Assembly (NCBI GenBank): GCA_044870185.1
Contig: JBIOYL010000188.1
Coordinates: forward strand, 1 to 51,172
From: JBIOYL01 sp044870185
Lineage (GTDB): Bacteria; Actinomycetota; CALGFH01
Length of the DNA: 51,172 nt
Reading direction: 5' to 3'
The notes beneath the pieces were generated by a model. The model did not search any database. It saw only the letters and a list, made by a program, of their open reading frames with translations, and was not told the DNA's origin. Below are positions 15,032 through 22,779 of this stretch, one piece after another. How positions within the stretch are numbered: the stretch's first letter is position 1; every line of letters starts with the position of its first letter. Made by a program: the position numbers and the translations under genes.

Positions 15032-16324
15032 TCATGCCGCACGGCGCAGGTGTGCGACCGCCGTGCGGGCCTGCAGCTGCCCGCCCAGGCGCAGCAGCTT
15101 GCGTCGGACCCGCTCGCCGTATCCGGCCGGCGCGGCGGCGATGGCCTCCGCCTCGGCCCAGCTGATGCCGCCGCCGAACGCGTACGCCTCGGCCACCGCC
15201 CGCTCCATCGGCTTGAGCATCGCCAGCACCCGCAAGATGCGCGGGTCCTGGAACTCGCCTGCCAGGCCGGGCAGCGCATCGGGCCGCGGCCGCCAGCACG
15301 CCACCACGTCTCCGACCGTGCTGGTACCCGGCTCGGGGGCCGGAAGCGGCTCGTCCAGCGAGGCGACGCAGCGGCCGAAGAGCTGCGTCTCCCCGATCAG
15401 GCGCAGCGCCCGCCGCTGCCGGCGGGTCTCTCGCCGCAGATCGCCGAGCAGATCGCCGGTGCGCTCGGTGCGGAAGTCGCCGCCCGGGTCGTCCGGCTCC
15501 AGCGGCAGGTGTAGCAGCGCGGCCCCGACCGCTTCGGTCCCGGCCGGGTGCGTGATGCCCAGGTACGCCGCAGCGAACCGGCCGACCCGTTCCCGGCTGA
15601 TCGACGGGTCGTCGCGCACGATCGAGTCCCGTACGTCGATCGCCTCGGTGACCGCCTGCAGGGCCGCGTCGCGTACCGCGGTGACAGCCTCACCGGTAAC
15701 GGCCGGGGCCAGCCTCGCCATGCACACCGGGCACTGCGTCGCGATGGTCGACGCCAGCAGACTCAGGAACAGGGTGACCGCAGTGGCGGAGACTTCGGCC
15801 GGGGCGGAAGGTTCCGGGATCGGCTGCTTGCGCCGACCTGGCCGCTCCGGCCACGGCCACCTGTGCTCCGGGCTCGGTTCGGCGCCCGCCTTCACCTCGG
15901 CGATCGCTGTGATCGACTCGAAGGAGATCAGCAGGTCGGCCAGGATTTCCCGGCCCGCACCGGCAGAGCCGTGCACCAGCTCGTTGCGCAGCCGCCACAT
16001 GTCGTGCGCCCGGCGGACGATCGCCTTGTCGCGAGTCTTGTTCCGTGGACCCCAACGACGGCTGAATGCCTCGTCGAGCGCCGTCAGATACTGTCGTTCG
16101 TCCTCGGACTCCACCAGGATCGTCAGCTCGGCGATGCCAGCGGCGCTGGCCGTGCAGACCGGGCACGACGGGAACTCACCACCGGGCCACCGGTCGTGAC
16201 CGGCCAGCACGGAGGCGAGCTTGACCGTGAAGGCGTCGCCGACCGCGCACGCCGGGCACATCGGCGCGCGGCAGTCGCCGCGCGTCCGTTCCTCGCCGCC
16301 ACCCGCGGCACTGTGGGTTTTCAT
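15032..16324 (-). CDS. Hypothetical protein with CxxC motifs and sigma region 4-like C-terminus
   Basis: 430 residues from ATG 16324 behind GAGGGGGG. It has paired cysteines near 23-26 (CPAC), 55-58 (CPVC) and again near 200-203 (CPVC), suggesting two zinc-binding lobes. An N-terminal helical block carries RRAHDMWRLRNELVHGSAG, reminiscent of HEPN-like or RiboL-PSP-associated helices. The C-terminal ~70 residues (LKPMERAVAEAY, ISWAEAEAIA, ERVRRKLLRLGGQL) resemble sigma-70 region 4. It could be a DNA-binding regulator with a metal-sensing part. No confident family; the palindrome CCCTATAGGG (16354-16363) lies 30 bp upstream. Confidence 0.6.
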   Translation of the reverse strand: MKTHSAAGGGEERTRGDCRAPMCPACAVGDAFTVKLASVLAGHDRWPGGEFPSCPVCTASAAGIAELTILVESEDERQYLTALDEAFSRRWGPRNKTRDKAIVRRAHDMWRLRNELVHGSAGAGREILADLLISFESITAIAEVKAGAEPSPEHRWPWPERPGRRKQPIPEPSAPAEVSATAVTLFLSLLASTIATQCPVCMARLAPAVTGEAVTAVRDAALQAVTEAIDVRDSIVRDDPSISRERVGRFAAAYLGITHPAGTEAVGAALLHLPLEPDDPGGDFRTERTGDLLGDLRRETRRQRRALRLIGETQLFGRCVASLDEPLPAPEPGTSTVGDVVACWRPRPDALPGLAGEFQDPRILRVLAMLKPMERAVAEAYAFGGGISWAEAEAIAAAPAGYGERVRRKLLRLGGQLQARTAVAHLRRAA

Positions 16325-16353
16325 GGCCCCCCTCGGGATGTCAGTGCTTCTAC

Positions 16354-16363
16354 CCCTATAGGG
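16354..16363. promoter_or_regulatory. CCCTATAGGG palindrome / candidate -10
   Basis: A perfect 10-bp palindrome 30 bp upstream of the 16324 start. On the minus strand TATAGG could be a -10 hexamer, with TTGCCG about 19 bp further upstream as a weak -35. Related sequence occurs upstream of the genes at 10453 and 22780. Confidence 0.3.
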
Positions 16364-16489
16364 CCGGTGAGGGGCTGACCGGCAAAAAATCTTGAAGAGG
16401 GTCGTCGGCGCCGACGGACCCTCCATTCTGGCATCACCCCGGCCCGGCACAGACCTTGGTGGAATGCGCGCGGGACCGCGCGTGGTTGG

Positions 16490-17032
16490 TTACGCGGTGA
16501 CAGCGGCAGGGCGGCTGGCCAGCAGCTCGCCGGTCGACATGTGCACAGTGGTGAAACCTTCGGCGATCAGCAGGCCGGGGTTGGCCATGATCTCGCGCAC
16601 GGCGGTGTGCGTGCGCCGGACGATGTGGTCGGGCACGCGCCGACCGTAGCGGCGGCCGGGCGGCGGGCCGGGCCGGGCAGCGTTGCGAGCAAGGGCGACG
16701 TCCAGGTCCACGGCGAACAGCACCGCGCGGGCCGGCACGCCGACCGTAGCGGCCAGGGCGAGCAGGTGCGCGCGGTCGGTGACGTCGGCTGACGTCGCGT
16801 CGACCACGACGTCGCGGCCGTAGCGCAGCCGGGCCTCGATGAGCGCGAGCATCACGGGCACGGCGGCCGCGGTGGCGTCCTGGTCGTTGTCGTCGTCGCT
16901 GACCCAGCCACGCACGGTGTCCAGGCAGACGATCGCGGTGGTGGGCAGTCCGGATCGCGCACACCACCAGGTCTTCCCCGAGGCTGGGCAGCCGACCAAG
17001 GCGGTAAGCGTCGGCGCCGTAGCGGTGATCAT
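16490..17032 (-). CDS. P-loop kinase, polynucleotide-kinase-like (AAA_33)
   Basis: 180 residues. GCPASGKT (14-21) is a Walker A loop, CLDTVRGWVSDD provides the substrate-contacting Asp found in polynucleotide/chloramphenicol-type kinases, VVVDAT is the second acidic strand, and ARNAARPG...RRVPDHIVRR is the arginine-rich lid. These are the hallmarks of the AAA_33/PNK kinase branch that phosphorylates 5' hydroxyls of nucleic acids or small molecules. No ligase or phosphatase domain is fused, so the substrate is open. It follows the paralogue at 17042 after 9 bp and is probably co-translated with it. Confidence 0.82.
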   Translation of the reverse strand: MITATAPTLTALVGCPASGKTWWCARSGLPTTAIVCLDTVRGWVSDDDNDQDATAAAVPVMLALIEARLRYGRDVVVDATSADVTDRAHLLALAATVGVPARAVLFAVDLDVALARNAARPGPPPGRRYGRRVPDHIVRRTHTAVREIMANPGLLIAEGFTTVHMSTGELLASRPAAVTA

Positions 17033-17041
17033 CGAGGCGGC

Positions 17042-17371
17042 CTACACCTGCTCGCGCAGATCGGTGAAGAACGCGCGCCCCTCGTCGCGGTCGGCGCCGA
17101 TTTCGTGGCGCAGCCGTTCGAGGGCCTCCTCTTCGGTGTAGCCGAGATCGGCGAGCATGTCGTCACGGTGCAGGATCACCGCTACGGCCAGGACTTCGCC
17201 GGTCGACCAGGCGGGCCAGGGCTCGCCGGGGGCGAGGTTGCCGGCGTGCATGGCCTTGGCCAGCCAGTCCTGCCGGAAATGCTCACGGTCGCCGCGCGCT
17301 TGCTCTGTCAGCCACTGCTGCAGTCCGCCGCGTGGGATGACGATCGGTTGGTTGTCGTGCTGGTCGGTCAT
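17042..17371 (-). CDS. Hypothetical protein, paralogue of 7512-7877
   Basis: 109 residues. It shares PIVIPRGGLQQW, PWPAWS, GEVLAVAVI, GYT and EALERLR with the protein at 7512-7877, with similarity also visible at DNA level around the PWPAW codons. The tail DLREQV corresponds to DLRAQL in the other copy. Start ATG 17371 follows AAAGG. It sits directly upstream of the P-loop kinase. Function unknown; maintenance of two divergent copies suggests both are used. Confidence 0.75.
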   Translation of the reverse strand: MTDQHDNQPIVIPRGGLQQWLTEQARGDREHFRQDWLAKAMHAGNLAPGEPWPAWSTGEVLAVAVILHRDDMLADLGYTEEEALERLRHEIGADRDEGRAFFTDLREQV

Positions 17372-17399
17372 GTCGGTGCCTTTCTACGATCCTGCCGTG

Positions 17400-17428
17400 G
17401 ACCGGGCCAGGTAGCAGCTGGCCTGGTC
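17400..17428 (-). terminator. Hairpin between two minus-strand genes
   Basis: GACCGGGCCAG (17400-17410) and CTGGCCTGGTC (17418-17428) pair over 11 positions with one G-T opposition. It is 6 bp past the stop of the gene at 17434 and could uncouple it from the paralogue/kinase pair. Confidence 0.45.
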
Positions 17429-17433
17429 TCCTG

Positions 17434-18051
17434 CTAGTTGTCGTCTTGGGGGATGTCGATGTCGGCGAGCTGGGCGGCGGTCAGCGCGTCGGCCTTGCGC
17501 CGCTGGTGATCGGCAAGGGCTTCCTCGGATGCGCCGCCGTGGCGCAGCTTGCCCGACAGCCACCGGGCCCGGGCCAGGGTCTCCGAGGTGCGGGTCATGG
17601 CGTTGTAGACGGGTAGGCCGGCGCTGACGCTGTAGCCGCGCCGGGCGCTTTCGGCGTCGGCGGCCAGCCAGGTGTCGAGCTCGTCGACCACCTCGGCGGG
17701 GTTGTAGGCGCCGTCGGGCAGCCACTCGTAGCGGTGCCGTGCCGGGTCGTACAGCGCGTCCTCCCAGTCGGTGATCGCCTCGGCGTACCGTTCCTGCGCC
17801 GTCGCGCCGGTGATCGTCAGGTTCTGGTCGATCTCCTCCCAGGGCACGGCGCGCTGGCGGGCGTAGACGACGGCCAGGCGCCGCACCATCTCCAGCTGTC
17901 CGGCGAGGTTGTCGACGGCCTGCAGCAGTTCCCGGATGGCGTCGTGGCGCTCCTCGTGCTGGGTGTCGATCAGGTGCCGGGTGTCCTCGGCCAGCTCCTT
18001 GGCCGCTTGGGACAGGGCGATGCGGGCGCGGGCCGCGTCGGTGTACTCCAC
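17434..18051 (-). CDS. Hypothetical helical protein
   Basis: 205 residues from GTG 18051, chosen because AGGAG lies 7 nt upstream; ATG 18066 is possible but has no ribosome binding site. The protein is helical throughout (ARIALSQAAKELAED, IRELLQAVDNLAGQLEMV) with a segment VPWEEIDQNLTITGATAQERYAEAI that resembles helix-turn-helix segments of actinobacterial sigma-like or toxin-associated proteins. It ends with an acidic tail. No catalytic motif. It is 27 bp downstream of the 18079 gene on the same strand. Confidence 0.65.
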   Translation of the reverse strand: MEYTDAARARIALSQAAKELAEDTRHLIDTQHEERHDAIRELLQAVDNLAGQLEMVRRLAVVYARQRAVPWEEIDQNLTITGATAQERYAEAITDWEDALYDPARHRYEWLPDGAYNPAEVVDELDTWLAADAESARRGYSVSAGLPVYNAMTRTSETLARARWLSGKLRHGGASEEALADHQRRKADALTAAQLADIDIPQDDN

Positions 18052-18078
18052 GTTTGCACTCCTCATGGGCGAGCTGTG

Positions 18079-18870
18079 TTAGGAGATCCGTGTCGGGTAG
18101 GTGCTGTGCTCGCCGGCGTGGGCGGCCCGGGCGCAGATGACCGAGCAGACCTCCACGGTGTTGCTCCAGTACGGGCCGACGTAGACCTTGCGCGCCGACT
18201 CTGGTGCCAGGGTGGTTTCGCATACCGCGCATGGGGTCTCGCGGTGCGGAGAGATCCAGGCGGGGAAGCCGTCGGCGTAGGGCTCGCGCACGATGCTGCC
18301 GAGCAGGTCGCCGAGCTCGCGCACGAGCGTGGCGGTCTGCAGCAGGGTTGCGGGCGTGTGCGGCCGCGGCACCGGGGCGGCCCCGATGTTGGAGCTCGTG
18401 CTCAGCGCTCGGCTTGTGCCGGGGTCGATGGTGACGGTGATGGTGCGGGATGACTCTTCGTGGTCGGGAAGCTGGACGTCAACGGTGGCACCGTACGCGG
18501 CGGCCTCGTCGAAGGCGGATTCGTAGGCAAGCACGTCGGCGTCCTCGACCCGTTTGGTGGCCTGTTCCATCGTCAGGCCCTCGGCGGCGATCGCCAGCGC
18601 GCGGCGCGCGTTGCTCAAGCTGATTCCGGCTACCTCGTACCAGTCGGCGAATCCCTTGTCGTGCTCGTCGGGTGTGGCCGACCATCCGCCGCCAAGTCCT
18701 AAGAGGAGCTTGGACGTCTGCCAGAGGAAGTCGATGTCGGGGCTGGGGTTGGTGGCGTTCATGTGCGGGCGCAGCGCGGCGGCCAGGGTCTCGGAAGCGG
18801 CGCGCACCGCGTCGAGAACCGGGCCGGGCAGCTCAGGGCGCACCGCACCAGGCTCGGGCGCGTCGGTCAT
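18079..18870 (-). CDS. Hypothetical protein with C-terminal zinc-binding motif
   Basis: 263 residues; ATG 18870 is preceded by GAGGAGAG. The N-terminal half is helical. The C-terminal ~60 residues include CAVCETTLAPESARKVYVG and CSVICARAAH, two cysteine pairs that could chelate zinc like a small treble-clef. There is a Thr/Ser-rich beta segment (TITVTIDPGTSRALS) in the middle. Middle gene of a likely operon with the genes at 18888-19451 and 17434-18051. Family not recognised. Confidence 0.65.
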   Translation of the reverse strand: MTDAPEPGAVRPELPGPVLDAVRAASETLAAALRPHMNATNPSPDIDFLWQTSKLLLGLGGGWSATPDEHDKGFADWYEVAGISLSNARRALAIAAEGLTMEQATKRVEDADVLAYESAFDEAAAYGATVDVQLPDHEESSRTITVTIDPGTSRALSTSSNIGAAPVPRPHTPATLLQTATLVRELGDLLGSIVREPYADGFPAWISPHRETPCAVCETTLAPESARKVYVGPYWSNTVEVCSVICARAAHAGEHSTYPTRIS

Positions 18871-18887
18871 CAGCTCTCTCCTCTGGG

Positions 18888-19451
18888 TCAGTGCGCGGCT
18901 GCGGGGGCAGGCGTGGTGTTCTCATCGCTGGCGAAGGGGCCGTTGGCGTCATACCAGTCGATGAACTTGCTGACCGAGCCGCCGAAGTCGGCGCGGATGC
19001 GGTCGTGGATGGCGCGCTGGTCGTGGCCCTGCAGCCAGTCGCCGCGGGTCACGGTTTCGCCGCAGCCGCACCGGCAGGTGGTGGCGTCGGCCTTGTCGGT
19101 CAGGTAAAGCACCGGGAAGCGGCTGGTGGACTCGGCCGGATCCGGCTTGCCGACGAACCGATCGTGCACCGGGTCGCCGGGGGCGAGGATCTGCCCGGCG
19201 AACGCGCGGCGGTCGCCCTCGGTGCGCCATTCGGTGATCCGGATCGCCATCCGGCACACGTCCGCCGCGACGACGAGCGCGAGGCGCTCCTGCTCGGCGC
19301 GTTGGTTGAGCCGCCACCAGCCGCGGGCGGCGTCGTAGACCTCTTTGTCGCTCATGGTGGGGTCCCAGCCGGCGTGGCGGCGGGGCAGGAACGGGTGGGT
19401 GGCCTGCTCGTCGCCGACGTACACCCGCTGTCCGAGCTTGATCCTCAGCAA
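18888..19451 (-). CDS. Hypothetical protein with CxCGCG motif
   Basis: 187 residues from TTG 19451. The upstream GAGAGGG and the protein-like N-terminus (KLGQRVYVGDEQAT, FLPRRHAGWDP) support this start over the ATG at 19355. The C-terminal segment TTCRCGCGETVTRGDWLQGHDQRA is split by a turn and matches a small Cys/His motif (CxCGCG...GHD.R) seen in many uncharacterised phage and plasmid proteins, likely a zinc-stabilised hook. It heads a minus-strand operon and is divergent from the gene at 19629, sharing the 177-bp control region. Confidence 0.65.
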   Translation of the reverse strand: MLRIKLGQRVYVGDEQATHPFLPRRHAGWDPTMSDKEVYDAARGWWRLNQRAEQERLALVVAADVCRMAIRITEWRTEGDRRAFAGQILAPGDPVHDRFVGKPDPAESTSRFPVLYLTDKADATTCRCGCGETVTRGDWLQGHDQRAIHDRIRADFGGSVSKFIDWYDANGPFASDENTTPAPAAAH

Positions 19452-19556
19452 GGTTCAGAAACCCTCTCCGCTTGTTCGATCATTTCACAAACATCATGCA
19501 ACCACCAAGGGGTCTTAAAGGCAAGTGCCATTCACCCATTGGAGGGTGGAGAGTGC

Positions 19557-19585
19557 TTGCAAGATCACTATCCGATCAGGATAAT
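19557..19585 (+). promoter_or_regulatory. Candidate sigma-70-type promoter for the 19.6-24.4 kb operon
   Basis: TTGCAA (19557-19562), 17 bp, GATAAT (19580-19585). Spacing is ideal and both hexamers are close to consensus. Predicted start near 19592, 37 bp before the first start codon, with GGGAGG (19617-19622) as the ribosome binding site. Confidence 0.6.
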
Positions 19586-19616
19586 GACTGTTATCCTGAA
19601 TCATTAGCGATCTTGC
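19559..19616. promoter_or_regulatory. Nested palindromic operator
   Basis: TCAGGATAA (19576-19584) and TTATCCTGA (19591-19599) are perfect 9-bp arms with a 6-bp spacer and cover the -10 hexamer and predicted start. An outer pair, GCAAGATC (19559-19566) and GATCTTGC (19609-19616), is also perfect over 8 bp. A repressor bound here would block the promoter; the wHTH-like product of the first gene (19629) is the obvious candidate. Confidence 0.55.
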
Positions 19617-19628
19617 GGGAGGCCCACG

Positions 19629-20036
19629 GTGATCGCACTCGCAAAGCTCAGCCCGGCGCAGCGGCGCACCCTCCAGCAGGCGGCTCATGGCGAAGTCCGC
19701 ATAGCCGAGACCTGGAACCAGCTGGAGACCTTCCGCTGCTGGGGCAGCAACGTCGCCCGGCCGGTCAGGGCACTGCTGGACGAGCAGCTCGTGGAGCGCG
19801 ATTACAGCAGCCGCAGGATCGTCCCCACCGCCACAGGTCGGGATCTCGTGGCACTGCTGGACCAGCAGGACACGGGCCGCGAGGTGGTCTCACTCGGTCA
19901 CGACGCCGAGGGACGCCCGCTGCTTGACCTTTTATGTTATGGCGACGAACGCCGCCAGCCTCGGGCGCTGCGTTCCGTGGTGACCGCCGCCGACCGGGCC
20001 CGCTTCCTCGCCGCACACGAAGCCGACTGCCGATGA
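19629..20036 (+). CDS. Winged-helix-like regulator, putative
   Basis: 135 residues from GTG 19629 behind GGGAGG. LSPAQRRTLQQAAHGE, TWNQLETFRCWG and VARPVRALLDEQLVERDY followed by RRIVPTATGRDLV fit a MarR-like winged helix: helix, turn helix, recognition helix, wing and conserved TATGR strand end. The C-terminal ~50 residues are unassigned. As first gene after a promoter buried in a palindrome it probably autoregulates the plus-strand operon. Its stop overlaps the next start (ATGA at 20033-20036). Confidence 0.65.
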   Translation: MIALAKLSPAQRRTLQQAAHGEVRIAETWNQLETFRCWGSNVARPVRALLDEQLVERDYSSRRIVPTATGRDLVALLDQQDTGREVVSLGHDAEGRPLLDLLCYGDERRQPRALRSVVTAADRARFLAAHEADCR

Positions 20037-20362
20037 CCGCGGTACCCGTCACGTGCTTCAGGCTGGCCTGCGACGCCGGCCTGCCCTGCTGCGACAGCGA
20101 CTTCCTCAACACCGACACCGAGGACGTCGTGCTCGGCGAGTCGCTGGAGACGCTGCGCCGGTGGGCCCGCACCCATGGCTGGGTGGTCTACTGCGGCGAG
20201 GACTGGTGCCGCCCATGCACGGCAGAACTCGCCGATAGAGATCACCAGTACACGGCGCGGCCCGACGGCGACCCGTTCTGCGCGGTGTGCGGGGAATGGC
20301 CGACCGACGAGCGCCACCACCCGGAGATCCCCGGACAGCTGGACCTACTCAGCCAGGCATAA
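20033..20362 (+). CDS. Cysteine-rich hypothetical protein
   Basis: 109 residues, start fixed by the ATGA overlap with the preceding gene. Cysteines occur as CFRLAC, PCC, CGEDWCRPC and CAVCGEW with a nearby HH, enough for two zinc sites; the last cluster resembles a short zinc knuckle. The centre contains ESLETLRRWARTHGWVVYC, a helix-strand unit. Family not recognised. Tight coupling to the putative regulator suggests they work together. Confidence 0.65.
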   Translation: MTAVPVTCFRLACDAGLPCCDSDFLNTDTEDVVLGESLETLRRWARTHGWVVYCGEDWCRPCTAELADRDHQYTARPDGDPFCAVCGEWPTDERHHPEIPGQLDLLSQA

Positions 20363-20401
20363 ACCGTCATCCACGATCCGGTCTGATCTTCGGAGGTTCC
20401 T

Positions 20402-20668
20402 ATGTCCACCACCAACACACAGCTTCGGTCCGGCCAGGCACTCCCCCAGCCGACGGCCGACGGCACGCTGCCCAACTACGTCCTGCAATGCCCGGGCAGC
20501 GCCGAATACGGTCACGGCCTGACGGCCGCCCAGGTCCACCTCGGCGGATGCTGCCAGGCGTTCGAGGCATTGACCGCCGACGAGCAGGCCCGCACCGGGC
20601 TGCGCATCCCCACCTACGCCCATCTGTCCCCGTCCGACATCCGCCGAGCGATGGGGACCAGCGAGTAG
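20402..20668 (+). CDS. Small hypothetical protein (88 aa)
   Basis: ATG 20402 follows GGAGG at a 5-6 nt spacing. The protein is soluble, with single Cys residues in LQCPGSAE and GGCCQAF and a helical C-terminus (AFEALTADEQART, SPSDIRRAMG). No motif recognised. It lies 39 bp after the Cys-rich gene, within the plus-strand series. Confidence 0.6.
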   Translation: MSTTNTQLRSGQALPQPTADGTLPNYVLQCPGSAEYGHGLTAAQVHLGGCCQAFEALTADEQARTGLRIPTYAHLSPSDIRRAMGTSE

Positions 20669-20814
20669 CCGATCACCGGCTCGGCGGCCTCGCCGTAGCC
20701 AGCCGAACAGAGGTACGCCCGATACCGAACTACCACTGCAACGGCGAGCCCGCACGGAGGCTCTCAGGCCGTCCCCGCAGGTCAGACCCCATCTCATCGA
20801 CAAGGAGACGTCAA

Positions 20815-21147
20815 ATGTGGCCCACCGATCCCGTGGATGGGACGCCGCAAGACCCGATGGATCCGCGCGTCCACCCGCACCCGGACAAGGGAGTCCAGCT
20901 CGGCCACAAATCGACCATGGCGCTGCTCCTGATCGCCGAGGCGGGAGGCGTGTCCGTGTCGATCAAAGACCTGCCCGCGCGGGAGCGCCGCTTCCTTGAC
21001 GGATCCGGGCACCTGTTCGACGCGATGGCGCTGGTGACCACCGAGCATCCGCCGGTGGCCGACGGCCGGGCCGGCAAGCCGCGCTACACCCTCACGCCGC
21101 TCGGCCGGGACATGGTGGACCACATCCGCGCTGCGTCCCGCCCCTGA
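20815..21147 (+). CDS. Small protein with winged-helix-like C-terminus
   Basis: 110 residues; AAGGAG is 8 nt before ATG 20815, whereas the longer frame from 20287 overlaps other genes. HKSTMALLLIAEAGG, SIKDLPARERRFLDGSGHLFDAMAL and the end YTLTPLGRDMVDHI look like the helices and the TPLGR wing strand of a MarR/PadR-like domain without much else. It probably binds DNA or mediates dimerisation. One of several tiny wHTH-like genes in this operon. Confidence 0.6.
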   Translation: MWPTDPVDGTPQDPMDPRVHPHPDKGVQLGHKSTMALLLIAEAGGVSVSIKDLPARERRFLDGSGHLFDAMALVTTEHPPVADGRAGKPRYTLTPLGRDMVDHIRAASRP

Positions 21148-21176
21148 CCACCGCCGTCGACACGGAAGGCTGACGC

Positions 21177-21566
21177 ATGGACGACCGAGACCGGCTCGCC
21201 GAGTTCCTCACCCGCTACCACCCCACCGACGGCACACCGCTCAGCCCCGAGGAGGCACACGCCGCCGCCGACCGGATGCTGGTCGTCGCGCGCGCCAGCG
21301 ACGCGGAGCTGTACGCCAACGGCTACCGCTTCCTCACCGTCGCCCACGGTGACCTGGAGGATGCCGACGACGAGCGTCGCCTCCACCGGCTGTCCGCGCT
21401 GGCCGACGCCCCGCGGACGCTGGCCAGCATCTCGTTCCGGGGCACCAACGACACCAGCACCTGGATCGTGAACGGGGCTCAGGCCGCCGCCACCGTCGAC
21501 CAACTGGAAGCACTCGCCCACGAGCTCAACCCCGGCTGGTGGAAGATCCGAAGGACCGCCCGGTGA
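21177..21566 (+). CDS. Hypothetical protein coupled to recombinase
   Basis: 129 residues. Its stop overlaps the recombinase start (GTGA, 21563-21566). MDDRDRLAEFLTRYHP and LSPEEAHAAADRMLVVARAS are helices; the C-terminal half (TLASISFRG, TSTWIVNGAQAA, GWWKIRRTAR) is beta-rich and basic at the end. No known family. The coupling suggests it assists or controls the recombinase, for example as a directionality or accessory factor, but there is no sequence proof. Confidence 0.6.
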   Translation: MDDRDRLAEFLTRYHPTDGTPLSPEEAHAAADRMLVVARASDAELYANGYRFLTVAHGDLEDADDERRLHRLSALADAPRTLASISFRGTNDTSTWIVNGAQAAATVDQLEALAHELNPGWWKIRRTAR

Positions 21567-22660
21567 CCACACTCGCCAAGCTCGAGCGCACGCTGTCGCC
21601 GGTGGAGGCGATCGTCCTTGCGGTCGACGCGCTGCCCGCGCTGCCCGCCAACGTGGACGGCGACCGCTACGCGGTCCGCCGGCTCACCGCCTCGTGGCTG
21701 GCCAAGCTCGGCTCCGACCACACCCGCCGCGCGTACTTCGGGGACCTGTCCGAGGCGCTGGCCTGGTGCGACCGGCAGCAGCTGGAGCCGCTGGCCGCCC
21801 GCCCGGCCGACTACGACATATATAAGGTCGGCCTGGTCGACCGGTACGCCGCAAGCACGGTCGGCCGCAAGCTGTCCGCGCTGAGCAGCTGGTACGCGTA
21901 TCTGCTGTCCAACCAGGCCGAAGGTGTGCGGGCCAACCCGCTTGCCGGAGTCGACCGGCCCGATGTGTCCCGCGACGACAGCCCGACCGTCGGTCTCGAC
22001 CCCTACGAGGTCGCCGCGGTCCTCACCTGGGCAGATCACGAAGTTGAGCTGCGGCAGCGCCGCCACGATGCGGATCCCACCCCCGGGCGGCATGCGCGCC
22101 TGCTGGCTGCGCTGCGGGACCGGGCGCTGGTCAGGGTGCTGGCCGGCATGGGTCTGCGGGTCGGGTCGGTGCTGGCGATGGACGTCTCGGCGCTGTCATA
22201 CCGGCAGGGCCTGCGTACCCTGCGCTACGTCGGCAAAGGAAAGCGGCGCCGGGAGCGTCCGCTGAACCCGACCGCCGCGCACGCCCTCGACGACTACCTG
22301 CGGGCCCGCGCGGCCGCCGCCGGCGTCGACGTCGACGAGCTGACCGGGCCGCTGTTCGCCACCACCGGCCGCGGTGGCGCTGTCGGGCGGGTCGACGAGC
22401 CGACCGTGTTCCGGCTGATCCGTCGCCTCGGGCGGTACGCGGGCCTTCCGCACGCCGCCCGCCTGTCGCCCCACTCGCTGCGCCACGCCTTCGCCACCAA
22501 CGCCTTGGACGACGGCGCCGAGCTCCGCGACGTCCAGGACGCGATGGACCACGCCGATCCGCGCACCACCCGCCGCTACGACCGCAACCGGCGAAGCCTG
22601 CTGCGCGACCCGGCCCTGCGCCTGGACGCCGTGTACGCCGTGCCGACAAGCGACGGTTGA
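21563..22660 (+). CDS. Tyrosine recombinase (XerC/D-like)
   Basis: 365 residues from GTG 21563. The N-terminal SAM-like DNA-binding domain spans about 35-135. The catalytic domain has all expected residues: Arg-199 in GLRVGSVLAMD, Lys-225 in YVGKGKRRR, His-304 and Arg-307 in HSLRHAFAT, His-330 in MDHADPRTTRRY and nucleophile Tyr-339. It should cut and rejoin DNA at a short core with arm-free, Xer-like organisation. It sits inside a collinear operon rather than at an element end and no att site was seen, so resolution of multimers is as likely as integration. Confidence 0.92.
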   Translation: MTTLAKLERTLSPVEAIVLAVDALPALPANVDGDRYAVRRLTASWLAKLGSDHTRRAYFGDLSEALAWCDRQQLEPLAARPADYDIYKVGLVDRYAASTVGRKLSALSSWYAYLLSNQAEGVRANPLAGVDRPDVSRDDSPTVGLDPYEVAAVLTWADHEVELRQRRHDADPTPGRHARLLAALRDRALVRVLAGMGLRVGSVLAMDVSALSYRQGLRTLRYVGKGKRRRERPLNPTAAHALDDYLRARAAAAGVDVDELTGPLFATTGRGGAVGRVDEPTVFRLIRRLGRYAGLPHAARLSPHSLRHAFATNALDDGAELRDVQDAMDHADPRTTRRYDRNRRSLLRDPALRLDAVYAVPTSDG

Positions 22661-22779
22661 GCACCGTGGCCCCCGTCGGGATCGACGACGTGAGGCGCCC
22701 CGTGGACAGCGCTGCCCTGTCCGACCTCGGCCCTATACAAGGTCGCACCGAGTTGTTCCGCTCAACGAGAGGCATGGCG

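Noticed and set aside
21563..22660. attP site beside the recombinase
   Set aside because: No direct repeats or tRNA 3' end could be found near the gene, and flanking genes overlap it closely.
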